DNA of 7,470 nucleotides, taken from positions 1 through 7,470 of the forward strand of contig CANHPJ010000073.1 in the NCBI GenBank assembly GCA_947462515.1. Direction: 5' to 3'. The stretch is from Bacteroidota bacterium (GTDB lineage Bacteria; Bacteroidota; Bacteroidia; JACCXN01). Positions within the stretch are counted from its first letter, which is position 1. The number at the start of each line of letters is the position of its first letter. This document shows, piece by piece, positions 1 through 6,466 of this stretch. Below the pieces are notes generated by a model. That model worked only from the letters and a program-made list of their open reading frames with translations. It was not told the DNA's origin and searched no databases. The position numbers and the translations under genes were made by a program.

Positions 1-334
1 CGCATCAAGATTAGATAATTTTAGCTCACAGATTACATAGCTTTTCGCAGAACGATTGATCAACAAATAAATCTGCGTAATCTGCGTAATCAGCGAGGGA
101 AAAAAGTTCGTTTTAGAATTAGATTTAAGTGTTTGTTTTGAATAAACCGTCACTCGAGATTAAATTAGTTTTAGCTCGCAGATTACGCAGATTTTCGCAG
201 AACGATTGATCAACAAATAAATCTGCGAGATCAGCGAAATCAATGAGGGAAATAAGTTCTATATATAAATAGATTTAAGAGTTTAGTTTGAATAAACTGT
301 CGCATCAAGATTAGATAATTTTAGCTCACAGATT
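1..334. repeat. 150-bp tandem repeat array, two full units plus a truncated third
   Basis: Units lie at 1-150, 151-300 and 301-334. Units 1 and 2 keep a net 150-bp register: 36 consecutive bases at 42-77 are identical to 192-227, and the unit ends (141-150 and 291-300) differ by one base. The first 34 bases of unit 3 are identical to 1-34, closer than to unit 2, and similarity then breaks down. Each unit contains short 9-bp motifs of the type AATCTGCGT (70-78, 79-87, 88-96) and their reverse complement CGCAGATTA (177-185, 186-194), so each unit can fold on itself. There is no open frame of note. From memory, CGCAGATT-type palindromic repeats recur between genes in Bacteroidota; I could not verify this here. 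The array may be a non-autonomous or REP-like dispersed repeat that has duplicated in tandem. Confidence 0.85.
175..245. repeat. Imperfect inverted repeat within unit 2
   Basis: The left arm (175-200) is built from CGCAG/CGCAGATT motifs. The right arm (223-245) carries the complementary CTGCG, ATCAGCG and ATCAATGAG steps. A central segment at 201-222 forms the loop and contains the self-complementary TTGATCAA at 206-213. The same loop sequence is present in unit 1 at 51-70, where the left arm is more degraded. The 9-bp spacing of the motifs means the arms can also pair between units. This is a structural observation only; no function is shown. Confidence 0.6.
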
Positions 335-403
335 TTCGAAGAATAACGATTATTCAAATTAAGTTTAATCAGTCATCAAATAATGGTATTATAATAACTT
401 ATA
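335..403 (+). promoter_or_regulatory. AT-rich leader of thiH
   Basis: The 69 bases between the last repeat fragment and the thiH start are very AT-rich. They contain a small perfect inverted repeat, GAATAA-CGA-TTATTC (341-355), adjoining the palindrome TTCGAA (335-340). I see no Shine-Dalgarno motif before the ATG, as is common in Bacteroidota, and no convincing TTTG / TAnnTTTG promoter pair. None of the conserved TPP riboswitch elements is visible in 1-403. If thiH is transcribed from here the promoter is not recognisable by eye. Transcription may instead enter from upstream of the window. Confidence 0.3.
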
Positions 404-1513
404 ATGTTTACAGATTTATTTAATCAATATAACTGGGAAGAAACAAAGCAGAGCATCTATAGCAAAACAGCTAGTGATGTAGATCTTGCTTTGCATAAAA
501 CCGGAGCAAGAACACTTGAAGATTTTAAGGCATTGATTTCTCCGGCTGCAGCAGGTCATCTTGAACAAATGGCAACCTTGAGTAATCAATTAACTCAAAA
601 AAGATTTGGTAAAACCATACAGATGTATGCTCCGATGTATCTCTCTAATGAGTGCCAGAATATTTGTACCTATTGCGGTTTTAGTTTAGATAATAAAATT
701 AAGCGCACTACACTTACTGATAAACAAATATTAAGAGAAACAGAAGCCATAAAAGCATTGGGTTTCGATCATGTTCTACTTGTGACCGGAGAGGCTAACA
801 AGGTTGTAGATGTTCCCTATTTCAAAAAAGCATTGGAGCTGATGCGTCCGCATTTTTCAAATATATCCATGGAAGTGCAGCCATTGGATCAAGGGGAATA
901 TGAAGAGTTGATACCTTATGGTTTAAATTCGGTATTGGTTTATCAGGAAACCTATCATCAGGAAGATTATAAATTACATCATCCTAAAGGTAAAAAGTCG
1001 AACTTTTATTATCGTCTCGAAACCCCGGATAGATTGGGTAAGGCGGGTATTCACAAAATAGGTTTGGGTGTATTAATCGGGCTAGAAGACTGGCGTACCG
1101 ATTCTTTTTTTACCGCATTGCATCTGGATTATCTCGAAAAAAAATTCTGGAAAACTAAATATTCAATCTCTTTTCCAAGGCTCAGGCCCGCAGAGGGGAT
1201 TTTGGAACCCAAAGTGATTATGAATGATCGTGAACTGGCTCAATTGATTTGTGCATACAGAATCTTTAATCAGGAAATTGAATTAAGTATATCCACTCGC
1301 GAGAATCAGAAATTTAGAAACAATATATTTAAATTGGGTATAACTACCATGAGTGCCGGTTCAAAAACCAATCCTGGTGGTTATGCAGTTGAACAGGAAT
1401 CTTTGGAGCAGTTCGAGATTGACGACAAGCGAACTCCTGAAGAGGTTGCAAATGTTTTAAAACAAAATGGTTATGAACCCATCTGGAAAGACTGGGATAG
1501 AAGTTATTCTTAA
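404..1513 (+). CDS. thiH: 2-iminoacetate synthase ThiH
   Basis: This radical SAM tyrosine lyase cleaves tyrosine to dehydroglycine (2-iminoacetate) and p-cresol. Dehydroglycine is then used by ThiG to build the thiazole of thiamin in anaerobic-type thiazole synthesis. The 369 residues match the family length (E. coli ThiH is about 377) and align from end to end. The [4Fe-4S] cluster motif CxxxCxxC is at C84, C88 and C91 (CQNICTYC). Other family hallmarks are KRFGK near 66-70, PMYLSN before the cluster motif, VTGEAN, MEVQPL, VYQETYH, the RLETPDRLGKAGI and SFPRLRP stretches, and a terminal WKDWDRSY. The ATG at 404 gives the expected N-terminus (MFTDLFNQYNWEE). It is the first gene of a tight operon, with the next ATG 11 bp after its stop. 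No thiG or thiS is visible; they may lie upstream of the repeat array or elsewhere. Confidence 0.96.
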   Translation: MFTDLFNQYNWEETKQSIYSKTASDVDLALHKTGARTLEDFKALISPAAAGHLEQMATLSNQLTQKRFGKTIQMYAPMYLSNECQNICTYCGFSLDNKIKRTTLTDKQILRETEAIKALGFDHVLLVTGEANKVVDVPYFKKALELMRPHFSNISMEVQPLDQGEYEELIPYGLNSVLVYQETYHQEDYKLHHPKGKKSNFYYRLETPDRLGKAGIHKIGLGVLIGLEDWRTDSFFTALHLDYLEKKFWKTKYSISFPRLRPAEGILEPKVIMNDRELAQLICAYRIFNQEIELSISTRENQKFRNNIFKLGITTMSAGSKTNPGGYAVEQESLEQFEIDDKRTPEEVANVLKQNGYEPIWKDWDRSYS

Positions 1514-1524
1514 ATTACTATAAC

Positions 1525-2331
1525 ATGGAACATCTTAAAAAGCTTCAACAAGAAATTAGTCCGCTAAGAGATAAGTTATTAAATCATAGACTTTATTCTC
1601 AAATGGAAACACTGGAAGATATAAAAATATTTACCCAGCATCATGTGTTTGCTGTCTGGGATTTTATGTCTTTGTTAAAAGCCATGCAGGCAAATCTTAC
1701 CTGCATTTCTACTCCATGGATTCCTATTGGTAGCGCTAGAACAAGGAGGATGGTTAATGAAATTGTTCTGGGCGAAGAAACCGATGTTGATATTGATGGA
1801 AACCCGGCAAGTCATTTTGAATTGTATTTAGATTCAATGCGACAGTTCAATGCTTCTTTAGATCAAATAAATGAGCTTATTAATCAAATTATTAATGGCA
1901 AAAGTGTAGATCAGGCTCTTCAAAACTTAGGTGTTTCAAAGGCTGTTAAAGAGTTTGTTGGATTCACCTTTTCAATAGTTAATGAAAATAAAATCCATAA
2001 AATAGCTGCTGCTTTTACCTTTGGCCGTGAAGATTTAATTCCTGATTTGTTCAGAGGCCTGGTGTCTGATTTAAACACCCGCTTTCCAAATAAGCTTGGT
2101 AAAATGATTTATTACCTCGACAGACATATTGAAGTGGATGACGGTGTGCATGGCCCTATGGCTTTGCAAATGATGGAAGAGCTTTGTAAAGATGATGATC
2201 AATTATGGTTAGAGTGTATTGAAGTTTCAAAAAAATCCCTGGAAAAACGAATTGCGCTTTGGGATGAAATTGCATCAAAAATCGAGGGATCCAAATCATC
2301 AGAAGAAATTCTAATGAGTAAATCGGTATAG
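1525..2331 (+). CDS. DUF3050 family protein, heme-oxygenase-like fold, function unknown
   Basis: A 268-residue, probably all-alpha soluble protein with no signal peptide or membrane segment. I recognise it as a DUF3050-type protein from the HHVFAVWDFMSLLK block (39-52), the PWIP segment (64-67), GEETDVDIDG...SHFELYLD (83-103) and the RHIEVDDGVHGP block (200-211). The overall pattern resembles the TenA/PqqC/heme-oxygenase superfamily. Candidate metal ligands in the order seen in heme-oxygenase-like diiron oxidases are E84 or E85, H97, E169, H201, D205 or D206, and H209. The gene sits between thiH and thiF with gaps of 11 and 9 bp, so it is almost certainly cotranscribed with them. This suggests, but does not show, a role near thiamin synthesis or salvage. 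It does not look like a standard TenA. Family assignment is fairly sure; biochemical role is unknown. Confidence 0.82.
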   Translation: MEHLKKLQQEISPLRDKLLNHRLYSQMETLEDIKIFTQHHVFAVWDFMSLLKAMQANLTCISTPWIPIGSARTRRMVNEIVLGEETDVDIDGNPASHFELYLDSMRQFNASLDQINELINQIINGKSVDQALQNLGVSKAVKEFVGFTFSIVNENKIHKIAAAFTFGREDLIPDLFRGLVSDLNTRFPNKLGKMIYYLDRHIEVDDGVHGPMALQMMEELCKDDDQLWLECIEVSKKSLEKRIALWDEIASKIEGSKSSEEILMSKSV

Positions 2332-2340
2332 TTCATTAGT

Positions 2341-3426
2341 ATGCTCAGCAATCAGGAAATAGCAAGATACAATCGCCATATCATTTTACCCGAACTTGGA
2401 CTTGAAGGGCAGCAGAAGCTTAAGAATGCAGCTGTTTTAGTGATAGGTGCGGGTGGTTTAGGTTGCCCTGTCTTACAATACCTTACTGCTGCAGGGGTAG
2501 GGACAATCGGGATTGTTGACGATGATATCGTTGATGAAAGCAATCTACAACGACAGATACTTTATAATATTGAAGATATAGGGAAGCACAAAGCAGAAAT
2601 TGCTGCTAAAAAGCTTTCCCTTCAAAATCCTTTTGTTTGTTTTAATGTTTATATAGAGCGATTAAATAAACAAAATGCCTTAAGCTTTTTCGAGCGTTAC
2701 GACCTGATAATTGATGGTTCTGATAATTTTCCTACGCGTTATTTAGTTAACGATGCCTGCGTAATTTTAAACAAGCCCTTGGTATTTGGCTCTATTTTTA
2801 AGTTTGAAGGTCAGGTAAGCGTTTTTAATTTTGAAAACGGACCTACTTACCGCTGTCTTTTTCCCGATCAACCTGATGATTCACCTAATTGTTCCGAAAT
2901 TGGTGTTGTTGGTGTTTTGCCCGGAATAATTGGCAGTTTACAAGCTAATGAAGCCATTAAAATTATCACTGGAATAGGGGAGGTGTTGTCAGGAAAACTT
3001 ATGATTTTCGATGCCTTGACCTTGCATTTCCAAATGCTTCACTTTAATGCGAATCCACAAAATAAATTGATAACCCAATTGGGCGACTATATTGAGCTTT
3101 GCGATGCTTTTCCTTTTAAGATAAATGAAATATCGATAGCAGAGTTAAAGTCGAAAATTAATTCAGGTGAAGATATTCAGATTGTTGACGTTAGAGAGCC
3201 TCACGAATTTGAGATTTTTAATATTAATGGGGAGCTAATTCCTTTGGATACTCTAATTGAAAATCAACACAAAATTTCCAAAACAAAACAAGTAATTGTT
3301 CATTGTCAGAGGGGTTCAAGAAGCATAGCCGCCATTAAATTATTGAATAAAAACAATAATACCTCCAATCTTTATAATTTGATTGGAGGTATTGAGAATT
3401 GGAATGAATGCCAAACTTCGATCTAA
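2341..3426 (+). CDS. thiF: ThiF/MoeB-family adenylyltransferase fused to rhodanese domain
   Basis: An E1-like enzyme expected to adenylate the C-terminus of a ubiquitin-like sulfur carrier (ThiS or MoaD) and help load sulfur on it. Residues 1 to about 240 are the ThiF/MoeB domain: RYNRHIILPELG at the start, nucleotide loop GAGGLG (36-41), DDDIVDESNLQRQ (60-72), DGSDNFPTRY (125-134), and C184 in PNCSEIGVVG at the position of the ThiS-linked cysteine of E. coli ThiF. Residues from about 263 to 361 form a rhodanese domain with VDVREPHEF and active loop CQRGSRS (C322 to S328), a likely persulfide carrier, as in MOCS3/Uba4. The structural zinc CxxC pairs of E. coli ThiF are mostly lost: T169 replaces the first Cys and no CxxC follows residue 230. 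The context with thiH favours ThiF; a MoeB role, or both, is possible. Confidence 0.9.
   Translation: MLSNQEIARYNRHIILPELGLEGQQKLKNAAVLVIGAGGLGCPVLQYLTAAGVGTIGIVDDDIVDESNLQRQILYNIEDIGKHKAEIAAKKLSLQNPFVCFNVYIERLNKQNALSFFERYDLIIDGSDNFPTRYLVNDACVILNKPLVFGSIFKFEGQVSVFNFENGPTYRCLFPDQPDDSPNCSEIGVVGVLPGIIGSLQANEAIKIITGIGEVLSGKLMIFDALTLHFQMLHFNANPQNKLITQLGDYIELCDAFPFKINEISIAELKSKINSGEDIQIVDVREPHEFEIFNINGELIPLDTLIENQHKISKTKQVIVHCQRGSRSIAAIKLLNKNNNTSNLYNLIGGIENWNECQTSI
3346..3393 (-). terminator. Candidate terminator of the PIN-PhoH gene, embedded in thiF
   Basis: A perfect 13-bp inverted repeat (3358-3370 and 3381-3393, arms AATACCTCCAATC / GATTGGAGGTATT) encloses a 10-nt loop. Read on the minus strand it is followed by ATTGTTTTTATTC, a U-rich tail. 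It lies about 50 bp past the stop codon of the minus-strand PIN-PhoH gene. On the plus strand no T-run follows, so it should not terminate the thi operon. It overlaps codons of the conserved rhodanese C-terminus (NLIGGIENW), so coding constraint contributes to the sequence. The stem has only 5 G/C pairs, so strength is uncertain. Confidence 0.5.
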
Positions 3427-3443
3427 CGCTGAATTATTCGATA

Positions 3444-4772
3444 CTATAAGAAATCGTTGGCCAAATTAGCCAGTTCAGATCTTTCTCCTTTTTCAAGTGT
3501 AATGTGAGCATACAATGGTTGATTTTTTAATCTGTCAATCAAATAGGATAAACCATTACTTTGACTGTCCAGGTATGGAGTGTCAATTTGAAAAATATCT
3601 CCCGTAAACACAATTTTTGTTCCTTCTCCTGCTCTTGTAATTATGGTTTTAACTTCATGCGGGGTCAGGTTTTGAGCTTCGTCAACGATAAAGAAAATAT
3701 TTGATAAGCTCCTACCGCGAATATAAGCAAGCGGACAAATAACGACTTTTTCATTTTCAACCATTTCGTTTATTTGTTTAAACTCCTTGTCTTTTTCGCT
3801 GTACTGATTTTTAATAAATTTTAAATTGTCCCATAATGGCTCCATATAAGGGTTAATTTTGGATTTGATATCTCCGGGAAGGAATCCAATATCTTTATTG
3901 CTTAAGGGAACAATAGGTCTTGCTAAATATATTTGCTGATAGTTTCTCTTTTGATCCAAGGCTGCCGCCAAAGAGAGTAATGTTTTTCCTGTTCCCGCCA
4001 CTCCTTGAATAGTTACCAGGCTGATTTGCGGGTTTAATAGGGCATCTAAAGCAAATGCTTGTTCGGCATTTTTTGGATGAATTCCATATGCCGCAGTTTT
4101 GTGAACTCGCTCCAGTAAGTTTGTGTTTGGATTATAATAAGAAAGAACAGATTGCTGTTCGTTTCTTAAAATATAATAATGATTTAATAAGGGTTTTTGT
4201 TTTCCAAAAATCTTGGTCGGGTCGCAGAATCCCTTTTCATAAATCTCATTAATAGCTTCAATAGAAACTTTTTCTAATGACGTTCTTCCTGTATATAATT
4301 CATTGGTGTCCTTAACTTTACCCGTTTCATAGTCTTCGGCAATTAAATTCAGCGATTTGGCTTTTATCCTAAGGTTGATGTCCTTGGTAACCATAATCAC
4401 TTTTTTATTCGGATTTGTTTCTGAAACATGAAGTGCACAGTTCAGTATACGATGATCGGCTTTGCGCTCTCCAAATACCTTTTCAGCATCAATTTTAGCA
4501 TTCTGAAGCATTTCTATCCTGAACATCCCATGACCTTTTCCTCCAATTTTTACCCAGTCCTGAAGCGTTCCTTTTCCGGATAATTTATCGATGAATCGGA
4601 TGAATTCTCGGGCCTCAAAATTGATGGTGTCATTTCCTTTTTTGAAATTGTCAAGTTCTTCTAAAACCGTTATAGGAACCACTACATCATGCTCTTTGAA
4701 GTTTTTTACGGCATTGTGGTCATACAAAATAACCGAAGTATCTAAAACGAATATTTTTTTCTCGGATTCCAT
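3444..4772 (-). CDS. PIN-PhoH fusion protein (PhoH2/YlaK type), putative RNase/RNA helicase ATPase
   Basis: The 442 residues combine an N-terminal PIN nuclease domain (about 6-150) with a C-terminal PhoH P-loop ATPase (about 230-442). The PIN part shows FVLDTSVILYD with D11, VLEELD (E38/E39), KADHRIL (D106) and VTKDINLR (D131), so the usual acidic metal-binding set looks intact. The ATPase shows Walker A GVAGTGKT (257-264), Walker B FIVDEAQN (361-368) and the GDIFQID segment (391-397). Studied PhoH2 proteins are described as RNA-unwinding, RNA-cleaving enzymes; the cellular role in this organism is unknown. The start at 4772 gives the expected MESEKKIFVLDTS beginning. It is a stand-alone gene, convergent with thiF (17 bp between stops). 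The mycobacterial PhoAT-type antitoxin partner is not seen upstream. Confidence 0.93.
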   Translation of the reverse strand: MESEKKIFVLDTSVILYDHNAVKNFKEHDVVVPITVLEELDNFKKGNDTINFEAREFIRFIDKLSGKGTLQDWVKIGGKGHGMFRIEMLQNAKIDAEKVFGERKADHRILNCALHVSETNPNKKVIMVTKDINLRIKAKSLNLIAEDYETGKVKDTNELYTGRTSLEKVSIEAINEIYEKGFCDPTKIFGKQKPLLNHYYILRNEQQSVLSYYNPNTNLLERVHKTAAYGIHPKNAEQAFALDALLNPQISLVTIQGVAGTGKTLLSLAAALDQKRNYQQIYLARPIVPLSNKDIGFLPGDIKSKINPYMEPLWDNLKFIKNQYSEKDKEFKQINEMVENEKVVICPLAYIRGRSLSNIFFIVDEAQNLTPHEVKTIITRAGEGTKIVFTGDIFQIDTPYLDSQSNGLSYLIDRLKNQPLYAHITLEKGERSELANLANDFL

Positions 4773-5068
4773 AAGGCGTAGTTTTTTTCTTAAATTTAAG
4801 ATATAAAATACTAATTAGATGTGTTTTATGTGTTAAATTAATTAACAATCAAATGTTTTTAATTAAATGCTTCTCACTTTAGTATAGCAAATAACCCGCC
4901 TTGTTAGTAAGCTTTATGAGTCTTTTCTTTAAGACTATAATAAAATCTTGTTGCTCGTTTTGCTTTTATTTTTTTTATATCCATTTATCTCGGATGTTTT
5001 CAGCTATGAACTATTCTGTTGGTATTGTGATGCAACAAAAAAGCCTGGTAATTTTACCAGGCTTTTAG
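4773..5068. other. AT-rich intergenic region upstream of the PIN-PhoH gene
   Basis: These 296 bases separate two minus-strand genes. They must hold the promoter of the PIN-PhoH gene (reading leftwards from about 4773-4900) and contain the kmo terminator at the right end. A weak inverted repeat AGTCTT-N6-AAGACT lies at 4919-4936. On the minus strand a CTATACT motif at about 4880-4890 could be a -10-like element, but I see no convincing Bacteroidota TTTG/TAnnTTTG pair. No gene with homology or plausible start is evident. The 5' leader of the PIN-PhoH gene is A-rich without a Shine-Dalgarno sequence. Confidence 0.5.
5033..5066 (-). terminator. Rho-independent terminator of the kynU-kmo operon
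   Basis: A perfect 12-bp stem (5039-5050 with 5055-5066, AAAAGCCTGGTA / TACCAGGCTTTT) with a 4-nt loop. On the minus strand it is followed by further T residues, giving a TTTTTTGTTG tail. It starts 2 bases after the kmo stop codon. The A-rich left arm makes it look symmetric, but no plus-strand gene reads into it, so it is assigned to kmo. Confidence 0.88.
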
Positions 5069-6409
5069 TTATAAATTGTTTAATATCATGTCTTCTATTT
5101 CTTTGCTGTCCCACTTGTCTTCTATTCCCGGTATAGCCATAATCTTTTCCATAATTCCATCTTGTCTTATGCCTTCTGCTAAGGCCTCAGAGTAAGGTAT
5201 GTCACTAAAGGTTACCATAGAGTATAATGGCATCCATTTTTCAGGGAATTTCTGGAAGATTTTTGCTTCTATTTTTTTTCTGAGCAGGAAAACAGGATCT
5301 CCAACTAAATCCCTCATTTCAATGAAGTTTCTCAAGGCCAGCTCTGCAATAGCATCTGCATCGGGCTTTCTTACCTTTGAAAACTCGGGGAACAAAGTGC
5401 TTAAATTTCCGTTGTGTTCGTCAAATAATCTGTTTAATACAGTGCAATCCTCAAAGCCTGAATTCATTCCTTGTCCATAGAAAGGAACAATGGCATGAGA
5501 CGCATCACCAAGTAACATTAGTTTGTCTTTGTAATTCCAAGGCTCGCATTTAATTAAAACCAAACTAGCAGTAGGATTATGAAAATAATCATGTATTAAA
5601 GTTGGCATCAACTCAAATGTGTCCGGGAAAATTTCGGTGAAGAAACTTACTAAATCGGCTTCTGTTTTAATGGAGTTGAATGATCTTTCTCCATCAAACG
5701 GGAAAAATAAGGTACAGGTAAAACTTCCATCTTGATTTGGAAGTGCTATCAACATATATTCACCTCTTGGCCATATGTGTAAAGCGTTTTTTTCCATTTT
5801 CCAGCTTCCATCTGCGTTCGCCGGAATCGTCAACTCTTTGTATCCGTGTTTTAAATAAGTTTGAGAATAATCAAAACGGTCATTCATTTGCATTTTTAGT
5901 CTGGCAGCAGAGAAAGCACCATCTGTACCAAATATGCAGTCACCATAAACCTTCTTTTTTTGATTTACCTTTAAGTTCTCTAAAACTACTTCATTGCTCT
6001 CTAAATCAACATCTAAACAGCGTTCGTTGAAGTAAATCTCAACATCAGGCTGCTTTTCAGCAAGTTCCATTAACTTGCAATTTAATTCTCTTCGCGAAAC
6101 CGAATAAATGGCTTCGTTTTCTTTGCCATATTGCTGATATGTTAATTCTCCTTTAACACTGTGAATCATTCTACCATACATAGGAATGGAAATTTTGCGT
6201 ATTTCATCGCCAATGCCTATTCCGTCCAATGCTGTCCAGCCTCTGTCAGAAAGAGCCATGTTTATAGATCTTCCAGCCACTATTTGTTCTTTTCTCATGT
6301 CAGGTCTGCGTTCGAAAATGCTTACCTTATAACCTCTTTTCGACATGTAAATTGACAATAATGAGCCTACTAATCCTGCACCTAAAATGGTAACTTTTCC
6401 CTTGTTCAT
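5069..6409 (-). CDS. kmo: Kynurenine 3-monooxygenase
   Basis: An FAD-dependent aromatic hydroxylase that uses NADPH and O2 to convert L-kynurenine to 3-hydroxykynurenine. Its 446 residues are typical for bacterial KMO. The N-terminal FAD-binding motif is GAGLVG (10-15), followed by FERRPDMR (32-39) and GRSINMALSDRG (46-57). The second flavin motif GDASHAIVPFYGQGMNSG spans 301-318 and continues FEDC. R84-equivalent substrate-side elements are probably within PMYGRMIHS (76-84), and SVSRRELN (103-110) is also conserved. I see no strong hydrophobic C-terminal anchor like that of the mitochondrial enzymes, so a soluble protein is expected. It is the second gene after kynU, 57 bp downstream in the same direction, which places both in one kynurenine operon ended by the terminator just past the stop. 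Confidence 0.96.
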   Translation of the reverse strand: MNKGKVTILGAGLVGSLLSIYMSKRGYKVSIFERRPDMRKEQIVAGRSINMALSDRGWTALDGIGIGDEIRKISIPMYGRMIHSVKGELTYQQYGKENEAIYSVSRRELNCKLMELAEKQPDVEIYFNERCLDVDLESNEVVLENLKVNQKKKVYGDCIFGTDGAFSAARLKMQMNDRFDYSQTYLKHGYKELTIPANADGSWKMEKNALHIWPRGEYMLIALPNQDGSFTCTLFFPFDGERSFNSIKTEADLVSFFTEIFPDTFELMPTLIHDYFHNPTASLVLIKCEPWNYKDKLMLLGDASHAIVPFYGQGMNSGFEDCTVLNRLFDEHNGNLSTLFPEFSKVRKPDADAIAELALRNFIEMRDLVGDPVFLLRKKIEAKIFQKFPEKWMPLYSMVTFSDIPYSEALAEGIRQDGIMEKIMAIPGIEDKWDSKEIEDMILNNL

Positions 6410-6466
6410 ATTTATGTTTTTAACAGATTTTAAATTTATGTTTTGTTCGGTTTTTATTGTTTTAAT

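Noticed and set aside
1..334. CRISPR array
   Set aside because: The period is 150 bp with related sequence throughout, not short identical repeats with unique spacers, and there are no cas genes.
1525..2331. Classical TenA thiaminase/aminopyrimidine hydrolase
   Set aside because: Blocks such as HHVFAVWDFM and GEETDVDIDG fit DUF3050, and the Glu/His/Asp metal-ligand pattern is unlike the TenA Cys/Glu active site.
5039..5066. Bidirectional terminator
   Set aside because: The stem is symmetric, but no plus-strand gene ends to its left; only kmo needs it.
4948..5136. Small hydrophobic plus-strand protein with a TTG start
   Set aside because: It runs through the kmo terminator and antisense into kmo, and its composition reflects T-rich DNA; no start signal or homology seen.
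5199..6355. Several plus-strand open frames inside kmo
   Set aside because: They lie antisense to a clearly conserved enzyme and resemble no family; they are frame shadows.
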